Assembly (NCBI GenBank): GCA_001839685.1
Contig: MLAK01000667.1
Span: forward strand, 1-64,000
Direction of reading: 5' to 3'
DNA: 64,000 nt
DNA from: Tritrichomonas foetus
Taxonomy: Eukaryota; Parabasalia; Tritrichomonadida; Tritrichomonadidae
Numbering within the stretch: position 1 is the first letter of the stretch; every line of letters starts with the position of its first letter. Shown in pieces: positions 1 through 10,245 of the stretch. Position numbers and translations under genes: made by a program. The notes below the pieces were generated by a model that saw only the letters and a program-made list of their open reading frames with translations, was not told where the DNA came from and made no database searches.

Positions 1-42
1 TTTCATTTATGATTTCGTTGGTTTTCTCATTCATGAATTTTG

Positions 43-83
43 AGTTGGGATAAGTTGCAGCTTCGCTTCAACTTATCCCAACT
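43..83. repeat. Perfect 15-bp stem hairpin
   Basis: The arms at 43-57 (AGTTGGGATAAGTTG) and 69-83 are exact reverse complements around an 11-nt loop, CAGCTTCGCTT. The loop resembles the centre of the foldback element at 7525-7824 (CAGCTTCGGATCGCTTCGCT), so this may be a small relative or a relic. It lies upstream of the first gene. Function unknown. Confidence 0.8.
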
Positions 84-411
84 TATAGGTCTACTATGCA
101 ATTTTATTAAATATATGATATACTTTTAATTACTATTAATCTTCTAACTATTAATTTTTCATTAAAATATACATACAAAATCTCATTCAAAGCAAGTCTC
201 AACAATTATAAAGTTTTTTTTAATTCACAAAACTAAGTCAATTTTTAGGTCAATATACTCGGCAGAGTTTTGAATTGTACGACCAAATTTACTGTTAAAA
301 AACGCATTCTAAATTTTATAATTAAAAATAAATCGCCATCAACAGTCGTCTCCAAGTAATTCTCCAACAAAGAGAGTGAGAAAATCTACGAGTAATCCTT
401 TTCTTATTAAG

Positions 412-3400
412 ATGATGTTTTCTTTCTTAAAAGAAAGCTCAGAAACTCAGCTTCGAAATATTTACACCCTATTCGACTATTTAGCGCAGATCGATTTACT
501 TAAAACGCCAGGAAATCGACTTCGAAATATGACGTTACTCTACATTGCCACCCTGAGGGAGCTTATGAACCAAATAGAAAAACGAAAAAGTCTTTTTCGA
601 ATTCCTTCAGTAGTTGCATGCGCAGACATGATAACAAATTTGATAAAATATTTTTCTTTTTCAAACGACCAATCGATAAACTTATTTCATCTGATTTTAT
701 CTGATGAGCCGATTATTATTAATTTCACGGAAGACGACGTAACTTCTTACAGTAAGCGAAAACTTAGAAAAATTCATAACTTAGCAGTTGTCCTTGGTTA
801 TGCCTATCGTCATCATCCAGAGGTTGATAATATTAAAGATGTTTTTATTTATTCTTTCATTCTAGGAATGGAGCGGCTAAATCTTCTGAACATAATTCCA
901 GTATGTATGCCACAAATTTCTCCTGATGAATACACTTTTATACAGCCTCCTGAAATAAATATCGACAATATTAGTACAAAATATTTACTAAATTTAAGTC
1001 AAAATTTGGAACCGCCTTTTGATCCGCTTTTGATGCTTTTTGTAAGATTTGCATTTAAAAAGTTATTTGGTGATTTTGATTTCAAACAGAGCTTCGTTCC
1101 AGATTTAATCAATATAATTTTAAGTTTTGTTGAAGAAGATCCAACCTTCAAAATCGATGATTTAATTAATCTCCTTGTTTATTATTCATCAAGTTCCATT
1201 AATTTTCCAATCCATCTTGCCTTTACAGAAGTCAATCATTGTTTATTTTTCATTGGTATGACTTTATGTGATTTAATTGAACCAACCGACAATGATATTC
1301 TTTTAACAACTATTTCTACTGACTATGCACCATACCCATCACTTTCTCTAATTCTTGCACAAAATTTGTATTCACCAATTTTGTCAAATTTCATATCCCA
1401 AGTTAAAGATCAAAAAATTCCTGAAGAATGGGATAATGAAATTAAATTTTTACTTCAATTTATAAAAGCAAAGACAAAAATTGAAGAATTAGTTGAAAAT
1501 GCAAAAAATTGTTCGAATTTAGATTCAATTAACAAATTATTAACTGATCCTTCTTGTTTACCACTTTTAGAACCTAATGAATATCAATCACACAAACTTT
1601 TGTCCATTTTTTTAAACAATAATCCAAATATTCCAGAAAAAATTGACTTCGATTTATTTGGTGTAGCTTCAATTTTTCATTTAATGATGTTAAAAGCACC
1701 AATTAATGTGGAAATCCTGTCAAAATATATTATTGAGATTTTTAAACAAGTAGAGAAATTGACTCTGAAAATTTGTCAAGATAAAAAATATTATTTTCAT
1801 GCAGTATTTTCAAATATTAAACCACCAAACATTGAATTACCACCCAAAAACATACATCATGGGTTCCGCACATATGAAAGTTTCTTTATTCAACTTAAAA
1901 AAGACTTAACTATTACTCAACAACTAAGCATTAACAAACAAGACATCACCCATAATAGTTCAGAAAGTAATGTTGAAAATCATGACAATGTTGTAAATAA
2001 TGATAAAAATAACAATGGCACTAATAATGAAAATAGCAATGACACTAATAATGAAAACAGCAATGAAAATAGCAATGAAAATAATAATGAAAACAGCAAT
2101 GAAAATAATAATGAAAATAGCAATGAAAACAATAATGGAAATGAAAACCATATAGTGACAAATACCATTAGTGATTCCCTAAAGCTAGAGTATTTCTCAG
2201 TCATAATAGACTCAATTATAGTCATGTTTTCCAGGCTGGATCCACGTCCAAAATATGAGAAAAACTTTTTGAAATATATTACAGATTTAGAATTAAATTA
2301 TCTTTTATGCGTTGACCATGATACAAAAACAAATGACACGCTTATTAAAGCATTTGGGAAAGTTTTTCAAACATTTTTAAAGCGGAGACAAATGAAACGA
2401 TTCTTTAATACATTTCATTTCAAAGATTATGGTATAGAACATAGTATTGAATTATTTAAACCAGTTTTAGTAAATATCAATTCAAATGATACGAAAGTTT
2501 ACTTAATAAAGAATTTAATGGCAAAAGTCGATGACGATGTCACTGCAAAAGTGATTCATTTAACAAATGGAGTAACTGCGAATATTATCAGTTCATTTAA
2601 AAATCATGAACTTTTTCATTTAATTAAGGTATTCATTGATCATGGTATGCCAAGAGATGCTGCGAAATTTATTCCGAAATTAATGACTGATGATCCATAT
2701 AATATTTATCCACTTTTATTAGAGAAGTCTTTTTCAAATCCAAATACAATTAAATCAATTTTGAATAATTTACCAAAAATTGGAAATTTTGTGAAATATT
2801 TCTTTGAAAACTGTCATTCACTATTATCAGATTCTATTTCAACAGACTTTGCTTCACTTTTGTCTACCCTTTTTACTTTCTTAAAAGAAAGTGATTTTGA
2901 ATTCCCAATATATCCAAAGCTCAAAGCAATAGATACTTTTTGGTCAGAAGATAAACAGCTTTCTAGACTCAATCGTTCAAAGGGATTAAATAGGACGGCT
3001 AATGATGGATTTGATGTTAATATTGATGAATTCCTTGAAGAAAATTACATGGATGATGATGATGAAGAAGAGGAAGAGGAAGAAATCGATTTAGATCTCT
3101 ATTTTGATGACATTGAAATTTATCGTCCTTCTTTAGGACTTCAAAATTATAAATTTAAAACATCGACTGAAGAAAAACCTTCTATCTGGGAAAAACCTTT
3201 ACTTAAACATTGTACATTTATTGATACAGGTCCACATTTTATAAAACAAACATTCTTTAAATGTTTGACGTGCAATTTTTCTTCAGATGAGGGCGTGTGT
3301 GAATTTTGTGCGTTGAATTGTCATAAAGGGCATAAGTTAGTATTTGATAGTGAAGGATCATGCTACTGCGATTGTTATTCAGTTGCTAGTCGTTGTATTT

Positions 3401-5624
3401 CCAATCCTAACCATAACCAAGCTCACAATCACAATCATCAAGAACCTAAAACCAACAATCAAGAGGATGAAATCACTTCAATAAATCACAATCAAGAGAA
3501 AATAAATGTTTCAATTGACACTAAAACAACAATGCGGTTGTTCAAAAAGTTATCTTCTGCAAAATATTGTGAGGCCGAATTAAATGGATCTAAATTGAAA
3601 CAACTTCCATCTGTAAAGTGTGCGAACCAATTTCAACTAACAGCCGCATTTTCACCTTATGCATGCCCATCACTTCTTCAATTAAAGAAAAAGTCAGCAA
3701 GAATGAAAATAACATCACAACAACTTGATAGAAAGACCAATTATATTCCTCTGAATCTTATCTGCAAAGTAGGCAATGAAAATAAAATTTGTTATGCAAA
3801 TGGAGAATGTTTGTACCTCACTTCCTTTGGTGAAACTGGAAAAGGATTCGAATCTGCTCACGATCATTTCATTTTTAGTTTAACTTCCCACAATAACTTA
3901 ATTGCAGCCATTAGTGACCAATGTATTTATGTACTCGCTCACAATGAAAACAGTACGAACAACAATGGAAATATTAATGAAATTAATAATGCAAATCCAA
4001 ATTATAATACCAATCCAGGAAATAGCGAAGAAAGTAAATTAGAATATTTGTGTAAATTAGTACCGCCATCAATTCCACGCATTTTTTATTATATTGATGC
4101 AAAATTTTTGAATAATGACCAAATTGTGACACTTACAAATTCTTCCATTATTGTCTGGGAAATCAGCACCCAAAAAATGATATCCTCTTATGACGCTGAA
4201 AAATTATGCTCTTTAGTGATTTTCAAATATAACGATGACGATTTCATTCTAACATCAAATATGGAAGGTGAACTTTTTGTATATTCTCTTTCAAACAGAA
4301 TCATCAAACTTAGTCATTTAGTTGCAATTGATAAATTTAGATGTAAAACTCTTGTTTCTTATTGCGAAAGTGATAATTTAATCTTTATTTCTTCAGAAAA
4401 AACCAAAATGATGTGTTGTGAATTAAATGATTTATTTATTTCTTCACCACAATTGATAACCATTGATAATTTTACCTCTCTTGCAGTTTTTACTGGAAAA
4501 TATCCTGGAAAAGATCAAATTTACATGTTTGCCAATCCGAAAACAGGAAATATTACTTCAGTTGAAATCACAAGCAAACAATTCATTGTTTCAAATATGA
4601 GCGACTTGTGCCCGACAGGAAATATACCACTAATCGATTTTATGCCAATTTATTTTGGCTCTCTTGTCTTTGATGACTCATTTTATGTAGTTTCACCTGA
4701 TGGAATCTTCATGAAAGTATATCTAAATGATAATCGAAAGATTATTTGCACTATTCCTGACTCAGTTGAAGAAGAGGTGCCAATTACTTTCTGGTCGCGC
4801 TCAAAAGTGAATCCATCTGAAGTAAAACTGATTTTAAATGATTCAGAAGAAATGGGATCATTACTTACTGGAAATACTTTGGCTGTTCCACCAAACAGCA
4901 CTCTTAAATTCACTGCGAGGCTAACAAATTCACTGTATAGTATTGTTGGAATTCGAGTCTTTGCTGTTTTGCCATCACTACACAATACAAGAATGGTTGA
5001 ATTTAATGAAAGGTTTTATCCATTCAATTCTACCACGCCAACATGCATTCCATTTCGGCCAGATGAAGTAAAACCAGGTGCATCTGCTACTTTTAAAGTC
5101 TTGCCGAATAATGGAATGATGATTTTAAGATTAATAAATATTCACTGCGTTAAAACTGATGAGCTCACAATTCCACCAATTACTATAGTTTCTGATCCAT
5201 TCAATTGGATGACTGATTGCCTCAATATTTTTGATTTCAACTTGGATGCATTAAAAGACATTCCAACAACACCGAAGTCAAAAATAGTATTTGATCTGGC
5301 AAAATGTTTCGAAGATGATGGTTCTGTAACACAAGAAGAAATTTCAAATTTAATTCGATTGATGTATGAATGTCCTGATCTTTCACTTCAATGCAGGCTG
5401 ATTTTATTGAAGACCAAAATTGACCAAAATCTAAAATTACAAATTTGGTCTGAAGCAATTAAAGATACTTTAAAGCAAAATAAAGTTCATGAAAGTCTGA
5501 CTAAAGTTTTTTGGAGAGATTTTTCACTTCTTGACCAAAAATACAAAGCGGATATTAATTATGATGTTTGGCAAAATGTTCCGAATTTTGATGGTGTTTC
5601 TTGTTTTGTATCAGCATTTCACTG

Positions 5625-5625
<1 letters not shown>
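412..5625 (+). CDS. UBR4-like protein with UBR-box zinc finger
   Basis: This 1737-aa protein (from ATG 412) has a long helical N-terminal region. An Asn/Glu/Ser repeat lies at nt ~1990-2150 and a run of Asp/Glu at nt ~3050-3110. A Cys/His-rich module follows at nt ~3205-3420, with CLTC, CEFC, CHKGH and CYCDC spacing typical of a UBR box, the zinc fold that recognises N-degrons. After it comes a beta-rich region that could be a propeller, the order seen in UBR4/Poe/BIG proteins. It is much shorter than UBR4 (over 5000 aa) and I see no C-terminal E3 module, so it may be a recognin only. The open frame extends upstream to nt 322 without an ATG (reading ...SPSNSPTKRVRKST), so an upstream exon or an N-terminal sequence error is possible. 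UBR box likely; UBR4 assignment moderate. Confidence 0.7.
1990..2150 (+). repeat. Coding Asn/Glu/Ser tandem repeat
   Basis: Tandem AATGAAAA(C/T)AGC-type units inside the UBR4-like gene encode a run of N, E and S residues. This is a low-complexity linker and is probably length-variable. Confidence 0.8.

Positions 5626-5663
<38 letters not shown>
5625..5663 (+). repeat. Poly(A) run fused to a stop codon
   Basis: The TGA stop of the UBR4-like gene at 5623-5625 is followed directly by 38 A's. There is no 3' UTR between stop and run. See the finding on its possible origin. Confidence 0.95.
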
Positions 5664-5669
<6 letters not shown>

Positions 5670-5998
5670 CAAACAAAAAACCGAAAACAGAAAACGAAAG
5701 ATCTTAAATTTATCGACAATATATGTTTTATTACAGAATAGAATAAATGTATATATAGTTAAATAAAATATACATGAAAATAATTTCTTTTCCCTCTCTT
5801 TTTTATTTCATTCAAAACAACTGATGATCTTATAAGAATATAAACACATATTAAACAGAGAGTGAAAAAGAAGAGAAGTATATGTCGTATAAGAATTTAT
5901 TTAACTTGAATTAAACTATTATTATTATTTTTTCATACAAAAGCTTAATTATTATTAATAAATTTCCGCATCATTATAATTCTCATTCCCTAAACATA
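5664..5998. other. Convergent intergenic spacer
   Basis: AT-rich spacer between the 3' ends of the UBR4-like gene (+) and the RasGEF gene (-). I see no ORF or RNA gene in it. Confidence 0.6.
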
Positions 5999-7515
5999 TC
6001 ATTTCTTCATATTTCTAACTTCTCTTGACATTGATAACTTCATTAAAATGACATTATCTGTCTCCAGTGGGATATTTGTAATTAAAGTTTGTATTTTTTC
6101 ACTTAGTTCAAAATTATATCTTTCATTCTGAAATCGTGTGATTTTCTGCAGTAGAGAAACACATTCAATACATTTTTTGAAATTAATTAAATCATATATT
6201 GTATTTTGAAAAGACTCCTGAACATAAATTAAATCTTTTTGAATACATCCTATAAATGGAACGCATGGCTCCATTGTATTTGCTATCATTTCTCGATAAT
6301 TATGATAATCATTATCGAATTTGCATAATTCTTTCATATTTGAAAAGACAAACTTTTTACCACAAATCTTAGCAGATCGTGCTACAGTTTTAGATAGTCT
6401 TTCAATGGAAGGATGAGTTAATCCAAAAACAATAGAAAACATAGCATGAAAGTTATGAATTTCATAACAATGATAAGCAACAGCTACCCAATGTGCATGT
6501 ACAAGTGCACGTTTCTTCGATTTTTTAGGAAATAATACTGTAAGCATAACAACATTTGAAAATGCATTAAAATGTTGAATAAGTTTTGTTATGTTAGGTG
6601 ATCCACCACTTTTTTTATCACCCCAAATTACTGCCAAAATCTCTGTTGGCTTTATAGATCTAAAAATTTGAGAATGAAGTAAAGTTATCTGTCTTGCGGT
6701 TTCAATTGGTGGTATTTTTGTTAGTTTCCATTTTGAAGCATCTCCATGCGGTAAACAGCTTGATGGTGTGCCACTTTTATAGGTGAGTGTTGTCACATTA
6801 TTGTTCATCCCTTTAAATGACATAATTGCAATTTCAATAATTCTTTCTTGTGCTTGAAGTCCATTTTCTGTTGTTATCACCTGACAAAAAATATCGATAG
6901 CATATATCATTTGTTCTGTAAACTGGTATTTTGTTAAACTTAGCCATTTGGAAATTATTCGTGTTATTCGATAACGAATCAATTTGAGTTCTTTTTCATT
7001 CGCAATATTACATCCTGAATAATTTACATTTGCAAAAAACCTCATAATAATTGCAGCTAGTACTTTTGTTGGTGAAGTAAATGAAGGAAAAGAAATAAGA
7101 AATTGTTGTTGAAAATCTAAGCTTGATGCTTGCGGATGTGTCAAGAAAATTATTAGCTGGTTGAATGAAGCAGCCAAAATGATACCATCTGGATCAAGAA
7201 ATAGTTCAGATGATTCTGGAAATCTTTGTGTATTAACATGTGAGAGTTTTTCGATTTCTTCTTGTGAAAAATTTAAAGGTTCTAAAATTGTGAGCGCAGA
7301 AAGTAAATAAGGAAGATTCTTTCGTTCCATATTTTGTTCTTTTGGAATTCTTAAAGGATCAATGACAGAAATAGATTTTTCAATGGGCGATGTGACATAT
7401 TGGTCAACACCAAAATTTATTGACTTAAAATTACTGCGTGAATTATTTGTAGAAAGATGAGCACTTGAAAATTCAAATGACTTTTTCTTTCTTTTTTTGG
7501 CCAAAAAATTCTTTC
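5999..7515 (-). CDS. RasGEF protein, 3' part of an interrupted gene (REM and CDC25 domains)
   Basis: This is the catalytic part of a Ras-family guanine nucleotide exchange factor. A RasGEF_N (REM)-like helical region starts near FLDPDGIILAASFNQLIIFL. The CDC25 domain follows (IPPIETARQITLLHSQIFRSI ... HAHWVAVAYHCYEIHNFHA ... CVPFIGCIQKDLIYVQE), with the family's PFxG...DLxxxxE signature. Such proteins load GTP onto Ras-like GTPases at membranes. The first ATG left to this piece is at 7330 (443 aa). The open frame runs back to 7504 without an ATG, to a Lys-rich stretch (AKKRKKKSFEF) that reads in frame with the upstream piece if the 7525-7824 insertion is ignored. The intact gene would be 770 aa. 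As it stands the domains could still be made from ATG 7330, but without the N-terminal region. Confidence 0.85.
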
Positions 7516-7833
7516 CATTTTTATGGCAGGATTTTTTTTCCTATGAGTTTTGTTTTTTGACACTAAAAATGGGTAAATGTGATGTGACTTTGCGGGCCCC
7601 TTCGACTCATTCGGCCATTGGAAGAGGTGCTGCCACGTGACCACAGCTTCGGATCGCTTCGCTCCCTCCGCTGTGTTCACGTGGCGCACCTCCTCCATGT
7701 CGAAGTGACCCAAAGAACCAGCAAAGTTCACATCACATTTACCCATTAGNTTTTTTCCACTTTTGACCTTTATTTGACCTTTCACTTCACATTTACAAAA
7801 CTCATAGGAAAATAAATCTCTGCCCATTTTTAT
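7516..7833. repeat. 9-bp target site duplication flanking an insertion
   Basis: CATTTTTAT occurs at 7516-7524 and again at 7825-7833, directly abutting the two ends of the foldback element. A 9-bp duplication is typical of Mutator-like elements. Confidence 0.8.
7525..7824. mobile_element. 300-bp foldback (MITE-like) element inserted in the RasGEF gene
   Basis: Both ends start GGCAG(A)GATTT and continue as an inverted repeat of about 30 bp through TTTTCCTATGAGTTTTG. Further inward the arms pair again: ATGGGTAAATGTGATGTGA near 7567-7590 against its complement near 7722-7746, then a GC-rich part containing GCCACGTGA...CACAGC against GCTGTG...CACGTGGC. The right arm carries about 45 bp absent from the left, so the hairpin is imperfect. 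The centre is far more GC-rich than the surroundings. No coding capacity, hence non-autonomous. The 9-bp duplication plus long terminal inverted repeats fits a Mutator-like MITE; I infer the superfamily. One N at 7750 shows the assembly struggled in the hairpin. Confidence 0.85.
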
Positions 7834-8620
7834 CATTTTCATTGATGATGTTTGGAGCTTCAATGAATAATGATGGATATCTTAAGATAAATGGATTAAA
7901 TTTAACTCCCTGTAATATCTGATTGCTAACATCAGAAAAATCTATTGAATCGATACCAATGTTGTATCTCATTTCGTCTAATATTTTGGCATCTTCTATA
8001 TTATTAATTTCTTGCGTTGAAATGTCATTCGAGTAGATTGGATCCAAAAGAGGTGAATCTGATAGATGATCATGAGCTTGATTTCCTTCACCGTTTATTT
8101 TCTCATTATCTTGAGTACAGCCTTTACCATTATTATTACTATTATTGCCACTATTATTATTACTGTTTTTAATATTAGTAGTAGTTTCATTAATAATACT
8201 GCTAGTTTTATCACTATGAGGTAAATTTTCATTAATTTTTTGTTCTTGTGGTGAATTTTTTTGGTTGTGATTGGTTTCATTAAATTGAATATTTACTGGA
8301 TATTGCATTATATGATTATCAACAGGAGATGTTCCAGGAGATGATTCATAATCACAAACATTTCGATCTTCATTTAATGCAAACTCAACTTGTTTATTTG
8401 ACTCATTATGTATAGTACCAATTATTGATAATTCTGGAGGTGTTTCATTTTTAAAATCTATCGTTTCAACATGGTTATCAGATAAAAATGATCCACATGC
8501 TAAATCTGGCGGCGAGATGATTTGCGAACCGTTTTTTGGTGGTGGGAAGCTCGATGGAGGTAAACACTGAGTTGCTGATACACTGACATAGTTATTTATC
8601 GATTCAGGTTCACTTGTCAT
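7802..8620 (-). CDS. RasGEF protein, 5' part of an interrupted gene
   Basis: The ATG at 8620 opens a Ser/Asn/Gln-rich, low-complexity N-terminal region (MTSEPESINNYVSV...) with an Asn-rich stretch in the middle. It ends as an acidic/hydrophobic segment (SIDFSDVSNQILQGVKFNPFILRYPSLF). The true coding part ends at the insertion point (7833). The last codons, GQRFIFL and the stop at 7802, are read from the inserted element. On its own the 272-aa product carries no recognised domain. It is the regulatory N-terminus of the RasGEF encoded further down on the same strand. Joining it across the insertion keeps the frame exactly. Confidence 0.75.
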   Translation of the reverse strand: MTSEPESINNYVSVSATQCLPPSSFPPPKNGSQIISPPDLACGSFLSDNHVETIDFKNETPPELSIIGTIHNESNKQVEFALNEDRNVCDYESSPGTSPVDNHIMQYPVNIQFNETNHNQKNSPQEQKINENLPHSDKTSSIINETTTNIKNSNNNSGNNSNNNGKGCTQDNEKINGEGNQAHDHLSDSPLLDPIYSNDISTQEINNIEDAKILDEMRYNIGIDSIDFSDVSNQILQGVKFNPFILRYPSLFIEAPNIINENDKNGQRFIFL

Positions 8621-10234
8621 TTTTATTAATAAAAATTATTCTCAGGTAGAATATTGATAGGACAAATAAAAAGTTTGATTTATTTTTGTACTTTTTTAAA
8701 TTTAGATTGTAACATTCAATCTGATTGAAAGGATGCGATTCAATTCGACTTTTTCATCTGTTAATTTTCACAGAGACATATAACGACACGATTGGATCAG
8801 ATTCAAATGAACCTCAAAGTAATCCAATACATTGAAAATTGTAAAATCATTTGACATTTAAGTTTCATTACTCAAATCGTTCTTCTAACATTTCTTCAGA
8901 TATTTCACATTTATACCAAAAAGGAACACAATATATATTTTCAATAAAAGGGTTCTTATACAGAATTTCTCAGAACATTGAATCCTTTTTTCCTTGAAAA
9001 TTATTCCAAAAAGTTGAGAAATTCATTGAAAAAAAAAAGTATTTTTACTAATTGTCAAATGGGATCGAATAGCAATTTGACAAAATCAAGAGGTTGATAG
9101 TAAAAACTCTTTACATCAAAATCTACATTTGCAAGCAAAAGATCGCTAGTATAAGGTATAAATACATGGACATGTGCTTGTATGATACCAATTTTCGTCA
9201 CAAATAAAATTGACTGTAAAACTTGAAATATCGAATTATATCTTTTCTATGTCGCAATAAACGATGCCATGTACTAATAAAATGTACTAATACATGATTT
9301 TCATAATGAAAAGAATGCGATCAAAGAGAATAAAATAATATCAATTGTGTTTTTTTGTTTAATTCCGAGATGCAAAGAAAGTATGGCTAATCTGATATAT
9401 ATTTAAAATATTATTTTGCATTTAATTCCGCTTGTTATTATTAGAATTTCTTTTAATAATTATAACGTGAGTAAATCTTCGAATAAACCTATTATGAAAA
9501 ATGTAATACTTCATGGTTTGTGCTTTTTTTTCCCAGTAGAAAATGGAGGCATTAAATCAAGACTCAAAAAATTCCATTTGTGAAATCAATTATGGATTAA
9601 TTTTTTTCTAATTTTAAATGTTAATCTCGCTTACACACACTCAAAGATGATGTTTCCTTTTCGGGAGACATCAAATTTTATGGAGACAAAAATATGAACT
9701 ATATTTAATTATCTGAATTATGTTTCGAAAAGTTATGATTAGCATGAAGTGAAGAATTATATATGATGAAAGTTTCATCATGAAACAAAGAAAATAAAGA
9801 TATTACCAAATCTAATATACCCCGCGCAAAATTCACAGTAAAATAACGAATACAAAAAGTTACTCATAAATATTCAAAAAGTTAGCAAAATTCTGTACAA
9901 TCAATTACTTCACTTAAATACCTTTCTCTTCATCAATATTAATGATAAAGCTAGTATATTTCAATAAAAATTGATATTTCATTATATTAAATCTTATTAT
10001 CTATATTTCCAGTGAGTAAACATCTCACTGTATCGAGTTTTAATTCAATTTCATCACACGAACATATTTGTAACAGTTATTTCATTTAAGAAAAAGTGAA
10101 AAAAGTACACTGAGGCATTTTTTGAATTAGATTTTAGCCGTTAAACTCACTTCATTTTAACCGTTTAATTCTATTATTGAATAACTTTTTTCAATAATAT
10201 CTAACTGTATTTCTTATCAAAAAGTTTCCATAGA
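8621..10234. other. Long divergent intergenic region
   Basis: A 1.6-kb AT-rich spacer between divergent genes with no convincing ORF or tRNA. Visible items are a short palindrome at 9763-9781 (ATGATGAAA-G-TTTCATCAT) and two AACCG/CGGTT-type, Myb-site-like motifs at 10138-10145 and 10158-10169, about 80-105 bp before the next ATG. Confidence 0.5.
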
Positions 10235-10240
10235 TCATTT
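10235..10240 (+). promoter_or_regulatory. Initiator (Inr) TCATTT
   Basis: TCATTT fits the trichomonad initiator TCA(+1)YW. The +1 A would be at 10237, giving a 9-nt 5' UTR before the ATG at 10246. Very short leaders are normal in this group. Confidence 0.7.
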
Positions 10241-10245
10241 ATCAC

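Noticed and set aside
1960..2225. Minus-strand ORFs rich in Ile/Phe/Leu
   Set aside because: They are the reverse reading of the Asn/Glu/Ser repeat in the UBR4-like gene.
7417..7863. 148-codon ORF crossing the foldback element
   Set aside because: It reads through the palindrome and an N and continues out of frame with the RasGEF gene; no protein pattern.
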